Both the position numbers and the translations under genes were made by a program. DNA of 64,000 bases, taken from Diprion similis. Taxonomy: Eukaryota > Arthropoda > Insecta > Hymenoptera > Diprionidae. The notes under the pieces are model-generated. The model did not search any database. It was given only the letters and a program-made list of their open reading frames with translations, and was not told the origin of the DNA. The DNA lies in NCBI RefSeq assembly GCF_021155765.1, contig NC_060116.1, positions 13,578,001 to 13,642,000 on the forward strand. Reading direction: 5' to 3'. Positions 12,705 through 25,300 of the stretch are shown piece after piece (positions within the stretch are counted from its first letter, which is position 1; the number at the start of each line of letters is the position of its first letter).

Positions 12705-14663
12705 GTAAGGCGTGGGATTAAATTTAAGGGCATAGGGAGGGAAAAAAAAACGGTTCAGTACATTTTTTTTTATCAGAAACGAGTTAGCGATACGATTGCA
12801 TTTTGGTATAATTTAAAAAATATATACCATGAGATTGAAATGATCGTAACGTTGTCGTAACGAAATATGAAGGAAAAATTACTATTTTCTTTCGTTTACA
12901 ATAATGTTCAAGGTGCTAAGATTTCAAAATACGAATATGTTTGGTTTTATTAAGGTTTACCGAATTTTTAAACAATTTCAAAATCTCGAAGTGACGTTTT
13001 TTCTCTAAGCACGAATCGTTGCGATAACGTTACTAACGGTAACGTGATAAAATAACATTGTTAAATGAGAAAACCAAGCATCAGTCCAAGAAGAATTGCT
13101 TTCCTGTATAAACTTACGAGAAAGGTATCCTTAAATTTATATTCGTCTTGAAATCAGCCCGAGTGCAATGGACTCAAGTGGTTCTTACCCTGAACTTTTC
13201 GATTGCTTCAGGGTACCTGTTATTAAACTCTAAAAGTCCTTGTCGACATCCGTTTACTGTATAATTCAACGTTCATTTTCAAAATTCCGTTTTTCTTTTG
13301 TTTCTTTTTTTTTTGAAATTCCTCTTTTCTTTGTTTATATTGAAAAATAATTAAAAAAAAAAAAAAAAAACTTGAAAAGTACTGAGTTCTAGATCGAATA
13401 CTCTTTCGCGTTGTATGTAACGTAAACTTATTGAAAAAATACGTACCTTCAGAGCAAGAAAAACGAACCTGTCTTCTTACGCCCCGGGGATGGATAAAAA
13501 AGTAACATACAATCTCGATGGTTGTGATAGTCGGATCGTTGTTATAGGATGACGTAGTGCGAGAATGAAGTAGGAATGAAAAAAATGCCCAAGGGCCGAA
13601 CGGCGTGTGTAACGTGTTATATATGACTACGCCATGCTTTTACCATGATCAACCCCTTTCCTAGGCCTGATCATTCCGCGAGATTTGATGCTGAAACGTT
13701 TTAGGGATGTATGGTGAGGGGAGGGAGAAAAAACACAAAAAAAAAAAAAAAAAAGGAATGAATAAAAAAGAACTGCAGGAGTAAAACGCGGGTATAGACA
13801 TAAAAGCGGAAAAACTGTTTGAAAGATTATTTTGCTCCCGGGTAAAACGGTGCGGGATCGACTTTGAGAGGAAAAAAAAAAAAAAAAGAAAACGTCGTGC
13901 TCATTTGTTCAAACAATTAATGGAAGAAAAAATATCAAGTTTGTTCCATTTTTTATTACAATTTAATGATGAGACTGAAGTTAGTAAACGTTGACGTAAC
14001 GGAAAACATGGGGGGGGGGGGGGGGGGAGGGAGACGAAAGTCATTCTTACGTAATATTTTACAAGTCGAGAGATGACTGCGTAATAGACATTTTCTATTG
14101 AAAAAAAATGTCCGCACAGCAATGTCCTAGGGGAAAAAAAAAATTGCAGAGAAAATTAAAGGGCAGTTTCAAAATGTACAAAAATTTTCCATTCAAACGT
14201 TTCAAAAACTATTGAGATGTATTTTTTCAACTTTATTTATATATTGTTATTGTAAAAATTTTTAATTTCATAATAAGTATTTGAATATCGTAATTTATGT
14301 GTTTATATTTACATATTTTGAAGTTTACAAATGAAAACTATATGTAAAATCTTACTTAAGAAGTAAGTGGGAGGGGGAGTCCAAGAAATTTAATGTGTTC
14401 TTACACGGAGAAGTGGGTAGGGGGGGGGGGGTAAAAATGGTTAAAATCGTCCTTACATAATTAATGAATGGCCCCTTATGTAACAAGAATTTTTTCCGTA
14501 TAATAAATGGCGTATCCGTATGCATACGTTATTATTTTACATGTCTTGGACCTACTTTTTATATAACCTACGTACATCGGAAACGATCGTCTCGCGAGGG
14601 ACACTCGTATTTCCCAAATTATGTCGTAACCGCGATTCGTTTTTGCAGAATATATATATATTA

Positions 14664-15313
14664 GACTGTATCAAAAAAAATTGACTTTTTTTTTTTTTTA
14701 ATGGTGTACTGAAAATATTGTTCAAGATGACGAAAAAGAAATACCATAAAAATTTCAGATTTTAATATTGATATTTAGAGGTGCCTCATCGCGATTTTCT
14801 ACTTTCCATAAGAATAACATGGCAAAAATGGTTCTTGCTCCTTGCGATTTTTATAACTAGATAACGACGCGTCGTACAGAAAATTCATAAACATGTTTTT
14901 GTAGGAAATTGAACGTTTTACAAAAAAGGTCTTCTGTCATTTTACGATAAGTCTACTCCTTCAAAAGTTATTTAAGGTCAAACATTAACAAAGGACCTCA
15001 AATAAATTTTGAAGGAGTAGATTTATCGTAAAATGACAAAAAAAACCTTTTTTGTAGAACGTTCAATTTCCTACAAAAACATGTTTATGAATTTTCTGTA
15101 CGACGCGTCGTTATCTAGTTATAAAAATCGCAAGGAGCAAGAACCATTTTTGCCATGTTATTCTTATGGAAAGTAGAAAATCGCGATGAGGCACATCTAA
15201 ATATCAATATTAAAATCTGAAATTTTTATGGTATTTCTTTTTCGTCATCTTGAACAATATTTTCAGTATACCATAAAAAAAAAAAAAAAATAGTTAATTT
15301 TTTTGATACAGTC
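14664..15313. mobile_element. 650-bp fold-back MITE (long inverted repeat), TA-flanked
   Basis: Two arms of about 316 and 320 bases (14664-14979 and 14994-15313) are near-perfect reverse complements, separated by a loop of only 14 bases. Ends read GACTGTATCAAAAAAA and its complement. Each end is flanked by TA (14662-14663 and 15314-15315), the target duplication expected of Tc1/mariner-type elements. It has no coding capacity. The two arms differ mostly in homopolymer lengths and a few substitutions, which suggests a young insertion or continuing homogenisation. It lies upstream of MCC exon 16116. Any transcript through it would fold into a hairpin of over 300 bp. Confidence 0.85.
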
Positions 15314-15756
15314 TAATATATATACTTGCATATTCACCCATATACATATATGTATGTATGTAGGTATAGATATAGTAGGTACGTATTATAATATTATATC
15401 ATGCACATGGTACGCTGCTTAACGGTAATGCGGAAAATAAGAGGGTGTCTATAAGCACGGGGCTAAATTCGTTCTCTCTAACGAGGGTGAGTCGGACCGT
15501 GTGCTAACTCGGAAGTCAGCTCAGCTTAATTCTCAGCTCTCTTTCCTCCTTCCTCCTTCCTCCTTCCTGCAACCCACCCCCTGCATCTGTATATATATAT
15601 ACAGTACACTTGAGCGTAGGTGTAACCACGTTTTTCTGCGATTCTGATATCCTTTTTTAATTCTATTTTTAATTTTTCCCAACCCCCCTCCCTTATCCCA
15701 TTAAAATGTGCAATTATAACCTTAATTCCGGGTAAACGTATATGCACAAATCCCGA

Positions 15757-15788
<32 letters not shown>

Positions 15789-16019
15789 CGACCGTGATTA
15801 TAATCATAACGTTGTAATAACGCGGTTATGGTCATAATTATTGTAACAAACCGCTCAGATCTTGTCATATTATTTTATACCTATCGGACTAAAAATAATT
15901 TTTCACCTTTATAAATTATTTAATTATAAAAATACGCTTGTACTCAAGATTTTATTTTACCATCTAAGTAATTATTCTTTTTACCTTTTATTTTATTTAT
16001 TCATTGTTATGTATATAAA

Positions 16020-16050
<31 letters not shown>

Positions 16051-16115
16051 GTACAAGTAATTGACGAATACATTTTTTTTTCAATAGCATTATTCTCGAA
16101 CTTACGGTGTTTCAG

Positions 16116-17027
16116 TCAGGACCTATTGACGGTATGCCGAGAATTGAACCTCGAGGATTCCGTCGAGGAACTTATGAGAGAGCTTGGCGCCGACGAACAG
16201 GGGAGGATTTCTTACCAGGAATTTCTCAGGCGAAGACTGGCTCTTCGGCCTGAAATCGAAGCACTCAGATCGGGGAAACACAGGACCAGTCCTCATCACA
16301 CTGCTCATACGATTGAGTACTTGCCTACTAGCAGTGACAACAGCTTGGGTAAAGACAATCGCGACATTTGTCAATTATGATTAATAATATCTTACATAAA
16401 TCTTTGCATTTTGTCTTTATAAAATTGAGGATCTGTTGTAATTTTACCTGGAAAGATTTTTTTTTTCTTTCTTTTTTTTTTTTTTACCTACATTTAAGGT
16501 ATATAATGAAAGAATAAGTAAATACGATAACAATAAATGTCGATAATCTTTCTTTTTTTTTTTGTTTTGTGAACTTTTTATACTCTGTTGTTTTATCATT
16601 ATTTAAACGTGTTTTATTTTATTCAAGATCTTGTGTACGTGTAGGTTGTAAAATGAAAATAATTTATATGATGTGAATAAGGAAATATCTTTTCAGTTTT
16701 TAATTCGAAGAGTAAATTGACACTCTAGCAATTTATTGTTCCAAAACTTGAAACAAATTTTTGTCACTTTTTTTTTTTTAACGCTCAAGATTCAATTTTT
16801 TTTTTTTTTTTTTTCTTCACAAACCTAAAAGAAATTTCATTCATCAGAAACTGATTCTGCAGCATCTGAATTTACATTTACATTTTAAAGGAACGGTGTC
16901 CGGACGTCATGAAAGCTGGGAATTCGACAGTGGAGCAAGAGATTTGTCACCGGAGCCGCATACTCTTCAAAAATTGGTCGAGGCCGCGGCAGGTGGAACC
17001 GGAAACATGCTGGAGCTTGCTAACAAG
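16116..17027 (+). CDS. MCC: MCC N-terminal exons (EF-hand and SWEFDSGARDL block)
   Basis: Two exons, 16116-16348 and 16891-17027. The first carries the second helix and loop of a degenerate EF-hand pair; the loop reads GADEQGRISYQE, so only part of the usual calcium ligands is present. The exon ends in PTSSDNSLG (phase 1). The second continues as TVSGRHESWEFDSGARDL and ends LELANK in phase 0. In human MCC the same ELAN block directly precedes LHSAAL, so the next exon is 37803, across a 20.8-kb intron. An acceptor at 16120 is also possible and would drop two residues. Confidence 0.9.
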
Positions 17028-18116
17028 GTTAGTAAAGTTGGAAATTTTACCAAATATCCTCCTAATTTTCTTCTCATTTTAAACCAATGGAAAAGTTGGT
17101 TGAAAATGTATATCCGCACTTATCGTAATGAATTTTTAATATTTGTAAGCTATAATCATATTGTTAATTGTGACGTGAAAATTTTTATTCCAATAACGAA
17201 TATATATATATACATATATATCTATAACTCATGTTTATTATTAGAATATCTATTTAAACTGCTTCAAATAGTCTTTATGTAAATTGGAAGGGGTAGTATG
17301 TAAACTGATATCGAGAGATCGATATCACGTCACAAGTTTCTGCTCCTGCAGCAGCGTAGAAGTCGAGGTCCTGCTCGTCAAACCCGGAAACAATCCACTA
17401 TATTCGACGGGGGGCGAAACTCGGATGTCCAATTTCCTCCATAGTCTAGTGTAACCTGTCCTTTATGCTGTATATATATATATATATACACACGTATATT
17501 CGATCACTTGTGTTCGTCACGTTGAAGGGAGAAAGGAAAACGAAATATCTTACCAAAATCGGCATCATATCATGGTTGTGCGTATATTATAACAATAACA
17601 ACAATAATAATAATTAGTAAACGATTAAATCAGTCCCGCATCTCGCTGCTTTTGATTCGCTTCATATATCGAATAGGAAAATTCTTCTTCATCGTATCTC
17701 TTCGTATAACTAACTAATTATAGGTATACAAATTGATTATGTGAATGGTCGGTCGTCTGATATGGTTTAATATGCGCATGCGCTAAAATTCGAAAACACT
17801 TGTTTGCCAGGGTGACCAACCGTCGTGAATGTAACCTCAAAAATTTAGACAGTCGTCACTGGCAATTGTATTCAATATCCATGGGTGTAAAAATTTTTTA
17901 GGTTACATAAATCGCGGTGACCCTGTAATACGAATTGCACGACTGTTGGTAACCCTGACAAACAACTGCTCTCGAATTTTAGCGCATGCGCATATTAAAT
18001 ATATAGCAGACGACGGACCGTTCTGTCGATAGATAATCACTCTGCATGTATATATATATTCATAGCCTCTATCCTCAATTCCTCTTCGCCACCATCTTTC
18101 AGAGAAAACGTATATA

Positions 18117-18151
<35 letters not shown>

Positions 18152-19277
18152 ATTGAGGATGGAGGCTTCGAATCGATAACCGTGACTAGATTTACACTTC
18201 TTCTTGTTATAACTCCCGGATTATTACATGTATAAAATATAAATGTATAATGAAACCACAAAAGCGAAGGAGAAAAATGTAAATCCATGATGGTAGGTTA
18301 TACGTGTATCTTTTACATACCTATGCATTTAAACCTCAAGTGGAAAGTCTAACTTTGCACTTTGCGATTCAGTTATGCCTTAAGTTTCAAAGTTTCGGAG
18401 ATGCATCCCGATATCGCTACAAGTGTTTTACCTCGCGAAAGAAATATATATATATATATATATATACTCTTGCGAAAGAAAAAACATTTTTATGTTATAC
18501 AATTTGTTGTCCAAATTTGGACTATCGTGAAATAATTTTTATCCGTGTATTGAGTAAATCTTAATTATTGGTTGCGTTGATTCCTATTGGTACCGAAAAT
18601 ATCGATTTCAAATCAGTGAGAAGTCTATAATAATATTGTCAGGTATACGAATTCTACACACTTAAAAGGATCAGACAAATTTTTTTCCCCATCTTTTATA
18701 CCTTGCGTCGTTTTAAATTCACTACGAAAATTCAGCGTGTGATTGAGAGAAAAATAGGTAAATAATAAGATGCTCGCTTCGACTGTACATTTAAATTATT
18801 ATAAAGTTGAGAGCTGTGTCTTATTTAATTATTACACAAATCTCGAATTTTATACGACAGTTGGATTATTTTCATGCATAGATATTATAGGTTATATATA
18901 TTATTATTATTATAATACTACAGCTCTGTGAGTATCGTAGATTAAAAATATTCGCACGGCAGAATACGATCTCTGATTATATAATAATTTATAACGTATA
19001 CATATAGCGAAACTTGCTGGATTAATAATTCTGAAAGTATGCGTGTAGATATAGAAATAATATCTGCTATAGAAATAATAAATATTGGGATTAAAAAGCG
19101 AGGTATTTCAGTTTAATATTTAACCATCAAAAGTGTTTTCACGATTATTTTTTTATACTTGTATATATATAGTACATCGAACTTTTAATGAATATAACGT
19201 ATCAGTCGGGCGCGGCGATCTGAATCCATTTCAATAATTGATTATCCAGCCTTGATGCACACGAGTATTTACAAATT

Positions 19278-19310
<33 letters not shown>

Positions 19311-22300
19311 GTCGTCGTCGTCGTACATATGATATTTTTCTCTTTGATAAAAAGCCGAGTAAGACGAATCCTCGAGGGAAAAGGGGGTTGAAATTGATCG
19401 CGAATATTCGCGGCAGGAATATTCGTCTGCATCGGCGCCATTTTACTAATTTGCAAACGAAGGCAGAGGAATGTAAGAATCCTTATTCCTGCTTCAGGTA
19501 TTACATATGAGGATTTTTATACACGAGCCTCACGCATTCATAGACGTGCTTTTCGTTTAATTATTCTGTTCGCATAATACATGCTCAGTCAGTTTATCGG
19601 GCTGTAAAATGAATCTGTACCTGCATACATGTAACACGGCTAATTCCGAGTGCAAATTACCTTCCTCCTTTCATCCCGCGATTCTATTCAGACTCGTTCT
19701 TCTTTTCTTTATTTATTTCCGTCTCTAGGCTCGTCTCATTCAAAATCGATCCATCGAACTCCGGAGAGGAATATTCAAACGATTGTATCAATACGCAAGA
19801 TTATACGTTTGGGAATTGAGAAAGGAGAGGGTTATTCTGTTAAGGGTTGAGGGTTGAATTTTTTTTATTATTATCATTATTATTATTTATTTTTTTCTTA
19901 AATCCATATCGATTCATTCATCACAACAATACTTATTGCAAAATGTACAGTTAGATTCCATAGTCGTGTGTATGTGTTTTTTTCTGTTTGTAGGTTTTCT
20001 TTTGCACTTTGGAAAATCGGAAATTTTCGTTAAAAACTCGATTTTTGTATAGGAAAGAAATAAGAAGTAGAAGAAGAAGAAGAAAAAAAAACTCCGAAAA
20101 TATTACACACTGCGGTAAAATGTAGGAATATTCAAATCAACTTATCAATCTTATCAAACTTTGTTAATGAAGTGGTTGAAAAGTTCTCCCATTGTTATTA
20201 TTATTATTGTTGTTGTTGTTGTTATATTTTGCCGCTGCACCGTCGCCGTCTGTCATCTCGAAGAATGGATAATTAGAGCAGGGAGACAGAGATCGTCGGC
20301 TATTATTAGCAGCGTTAATTGAAGGATCAGATGAGTTAATTAAAAAACTTCAAACCTCAATTAACCGCGGTAAGGTTAATCAAACTGGAATATCTTATCT
20401 TTCTAGGATGATGGTAGGATTCGAGAAAAAAAATATCCTTCGGATCGGTTTTCTACGATACTTTGCCAAAGGATTAATCGTGCCATTGAAAATCTTGTGC
20501 AGAATTATTTATACATAAATTTATATGTATATGTCATACTTTACGCGAAAGGTGTGAAGAATAATAATTTATTATTTTTTTTTTTTTTCCCTTGCACTAA
20601 CAAAAATTTACTAATTAGTTTTGTTGAATTTGCAATTTTTATCGCACCGAAGGCGTTCGCGAAGTATAAAAATTTTCAAAATCCGACGATTTTTTGCGAA
20701 CTTATTAATTTAAAAATTATGAGGATAAAACTGAACTACACTTTTCTAATTCTATAAAAAGTTTAACACTTTTCGTTGGTAACTCTGGCTACTATACCTT
20801 CAGCTTAATGAGCTTGCGAATATAGTAACGTTTTCGAATTAAGGCACCGATTCGCCACGCGATAATGTATATATGTATAAATATGTATGGATGTATGTAT
20901 GTATCTATGTATGTATACGTATATATGTATATGCTTCCACCACCGCGACAGCACCAACTACTTCGACGGTCAGTTCGGCAAAGCTCGGGCGGATTCGTCG
21001 GTCCTCGGTAAAGTAGGTAGAACCTTCGTTCCTACCTCCGGCGGCGTATAGAATCGGGAGGATATTCGGAAAGAGAGGGTGTGAGGAGGGACGGAGGGAC
21101 AGTCCTGTCACGCCAGTTCAAGCCGCGTGTTGTTCCGGCCTCGCGACGCTCTTAACCCCTCGATTGTCGTCGGAAAAACGAATCGAGAATCGCGAAAAAA
21201 AGACAAGAAATAATTATCAAGGAGAAGAAGGAGGAAGAAGAAAAAAAATAGAAAAAAATAAATAAATAAATAAATAAATGAAAATCGTATAAAGAAAGAG
21301 AGAAAAGAAAAAGTAATTTGTTGAACTTTTTTTTTTTTTTTTTTTTCTATCATCCTTATTCCGCACCTGCTGTGTTAATACATTTTTTTTTTTTTATTCG
21401 ATCTACGTCGTTTTTATAGTTTTGTGCTTTTTTTTTTCTCCCCTGATAAGACTTACGTACGGATATACGATATTATTGTTGAAATTTTGTCTATCTTTTC
21501 TTCTTTACCCCCAACTTTTTTTTTTTTTTTTTTTCTCGTGTCTTCGGTTGAATTTCGGCTCCAAGTGTGGATTGAGTGATGGATAATCATGTTGTTCAGT
21601 GATCAGTGAATATTATTATATTGTAGACACGGTTCGCGTTTATTTTTATGACGCTCATTCGGATCTGTATTATATGTGGTAAATTACACGTATGTCAAGT
21701 GGAATAGATTACTTTAAATTTCAATTTTTATTTCTCGTAAGCACGATAAATGATTTCTTTCGAACGAATTTTTTTTTTTTTTTTTTTTTTTTTTCTCCAT
21801 CATCTCTCTCGCACCGCGCGAAAACAGCTTTGCATTATACTGGTTTCTGGTGTCTGATTTCGCTTGAATATCCTTGTATATATTCGTTGCGAAATATCTT
21901 ATTATTATAATACTAATAACAACAACAACGGTAATGTGTAGAATCGTGTTCTCAAGTTTAAAACATCGTTAGAACAGTTCTTTGTCTCTTAGTATATCAA
22001 CGAAATAACTTAGATACGTATAAGGTTCAGGTTAAATTATGTATCTACACCAACGATATCCTCTCTCCGCCACGTTTCGATCATTCTTTATATACCTATT
22101 TTTGATCAATCGACGGGACACGTGTGCCAAACCAAACAGCGCTGGTTCTAAATCGTGGAAATGGATAAAAAATCATGCGTACTCCTATATATGATTATAC
22201 CGTTTTAAATTACATTGTTTATTACAGAATTTGATTCTTTTATATTATAAGATTTACAAAATTCAAACCTTTCAAATTTTCAATTACACACGGGTCTAAT

Positions 22301-25300
22301 CAGTTTTTTCACTGTAAATACGTTATACAAAAAAAAAAAACCTGCTCAAGTATATTTTCCAAATCGAATATAATACTAATCATTTTTTTTTTGCAACAAT
22401 CTCTTCAAAACGAGTAATCATGAGTATATAATAGTCTTTATCAGCCTTTTATGATATACAAGGAAAATTTATCATTATATATGAATTTACAGACCGATCT
22501 GCACCTGACGAACTAACAATTAATTGACTTGTCAAATGAGAGAAAGCTTTTTCTCTCTCTCTCTCTCTCTCTCTATCTCTTTCTCTCAAGTTCTCTCTTT
22601 TTCGCATTGAATCGCAGGCGTTGTTGCGGCGACGCCCCGGAAACGACTGTATTTATGTACATGCAATTTATTCGAAATTTTCGCCGGCGTCGTCTCAGCC
22701 CCGCTTCTGGGACCCCGGCAAACAGAGCGCCGATCGAGTGGACGGAACGACGAAACGGCGCGACGCCTGGCGCCCGCCAGTCCGTCTGGCCAAAGTTTCG
22801 CCACTACTACTTCCGCCACTTCCACCTTCTATTACATTAACCCAAAAACCTCGACGGCGGCGTCGCGACGCCCGGTTAAATTCCCGAATTTGTCATATTG
22901 GATGTACGTTGATTCGAATATAGGGGGTTGAGGGGAGGGAGGGAGGGGGGGGGGGCAAAACGGGGTACGTAAGGAAATACTTAGTTTTTGAGGATTAAAA
23001 TATAAATTGTAACTAATGATGATAAAAAATAATTTTCAGATGTCAGGGAGAAAAATAAATTTTTGAAAATTTTTCAAAATTCAAAATAGTGTTAAATTAT
23101 TTTTATAGAAGTCATTTTTTACTATTTAAAATACATTTTGAAGAAGAAAATTTTAAGCGTAACCCATTTTGCCCGGGGAGCCCTACAAAGTAGATTCTTA
23201 TACATATAATATTAGATACTCAAAATGACTCAATTTTTATAGGCGAATATCTCGCAATTGTCTAAGAGTTTTGAAAATTTTATCTCTCTCTACTTTTTTA
23301 TAGAGCCTGAAATTTCCTGTAAGAATCTGTGTTTAGATAGTTTATAAAAGCTGAGCCGGTGAGAAGGTAAAAAAATTTTTTTGCGTCGGTTGAATAATAG
23401 TCTCGGGATGAAAAAGCGAGCGAGAAAATTTGGCGGAATATCGATGACGCAATCGCGTCTTATAATTAAAAAAATAAATTGTTGTATAGACAAATTATTC
23501 AATGATTTGTATTGTTTTTATCGCTTTGCGATCATTCATCTTTCTAGTTGATATAATATGATGAAAATATTGATGCAACTTGTAACATTGATTCGTTTAT
23601 AACGTTTTATATGTATCTTTCGTCTCTCTTTCTCACGCAAGCGTATATCGTGTAGTTGACCTTTTTCTTTCGTGGATCTTACCTCGACGATCCTAAGATA
23701 ACAAATTTCGAAGACAAACAGAACCCGCGGCGTCAATCAGGCGACGTCGATTATTAATTCGACCCTCATCCGCTTATACCATATACCTATAGGTATATAT
23801 ATATATATATATGTTCAGAGCCAATTTCATCCGGTCGATAAAACGAGGCGAGGATAAAACTGCGGAGATATATCCAAAGAATAAGGCGAACGTCTTGAAT
23901 TTTTTCTATGACAGTAAATAATTCTTTGACCTTAAAGTTTTTTGATTATTTTATAAAGATAGAATTTGGAAATATACTGTGTCTCGAATATTTTTGGAAA
24001 AAAAAATTCAAATTTTTACTGTAACTAGATGTAAGAAAATTACGGATTTATCACGCGAAACGCGAAAATATGATTTTTAAAAAACTATATTTGAATAAAA
24101 TTTTTATAAATTATTTATGCTTAAAAACAACGATCGAAAAAGTCGTGGACGTTATACCTGTAGGTACCTGATACATTATTGAATAGGCTGCCGCACTTCG
24201 GGTTGTTTGATCCTTATCTTATTTCCCCCGAGGACCAAGACGCGGAAGGCGAGGCTGTTCCTCCGCTCCAAGCAGGTAAATATCCTGCGACGATAACGAG
24301 GGAAATGCGAAAATATTCGCCTATGAGCCTCGTTATTTGACGGGAATGCGGAAGAAGAATATATGTAATCTGCAGCTAACCGCGTTAAGTGAACCGAGAC
24401 GTCGAAGACACGCGATATCCTGTATATATATTTTATATACATATATACATATTGTATATGTCCATGTAAAGGATTCGCGAGATAAGGAATTAGAAAACTA
24501 GTCTGGCACGTCGTGTATACATATTATTCCGTAATTTTTTATTTAAAAAAAAATATACGTATATAAACTGCTGTACCTTAATATCTATATCTATATATAT
24601 ATATATATATGTATATTATATATACTATATAAGGTATCTTGAAAACGCGGTATAACTTTGGTCATATATGTATGTACATACATTCCTGAGGGAGAAAAGT
24701 CAGGGTGGTAACTTCGAGCAATGAACTGTTTCATTTTATACCGATCAAAAAAAAAGAAAGAAAAAAAAAAGTAAAGTCGTCACGGATAAATATAATAGAA
24801 ACGTAAAAAAAAAAATAACGATGTAGGTATTCTAATTTCGTGTATTTTGAAACGCGGAAAGGTCAGAGGATACAGAAAATTTTTTATTTCAAAAAGTGAT
24901 GAAAATATGGAAAGTAAAATTATGTACCTAAAGTGAATATGCCGCGGTATAGATAAAATTAATATGGCGGATGAAATGTCTTGTTGATTGAAATTTAAAT
25001 ATATACGGTTTCATTCAATAATACGAATCGATTTTACGATCGCATTTTAATTTCTTTTTCTTCTTCTTATTATTATTATTATTTCAAATCTGAATTAAAA
25101 AATCATTTCTTTCGCTATATATTTGATCACCATATTTGTTACATCGTACAGATAGCTTTCTTTTGCGCCGAATCGTCGGAGTAATTAAAAATGTATAATG
25201 AATTGGAAAAATACAAAAAAAAAAAAAACAGATCGCTTAAAAATTATGACGAAAGCTTCATGTCTCTGTGTATTGCGACAATTCGATATCCTTATTCATA

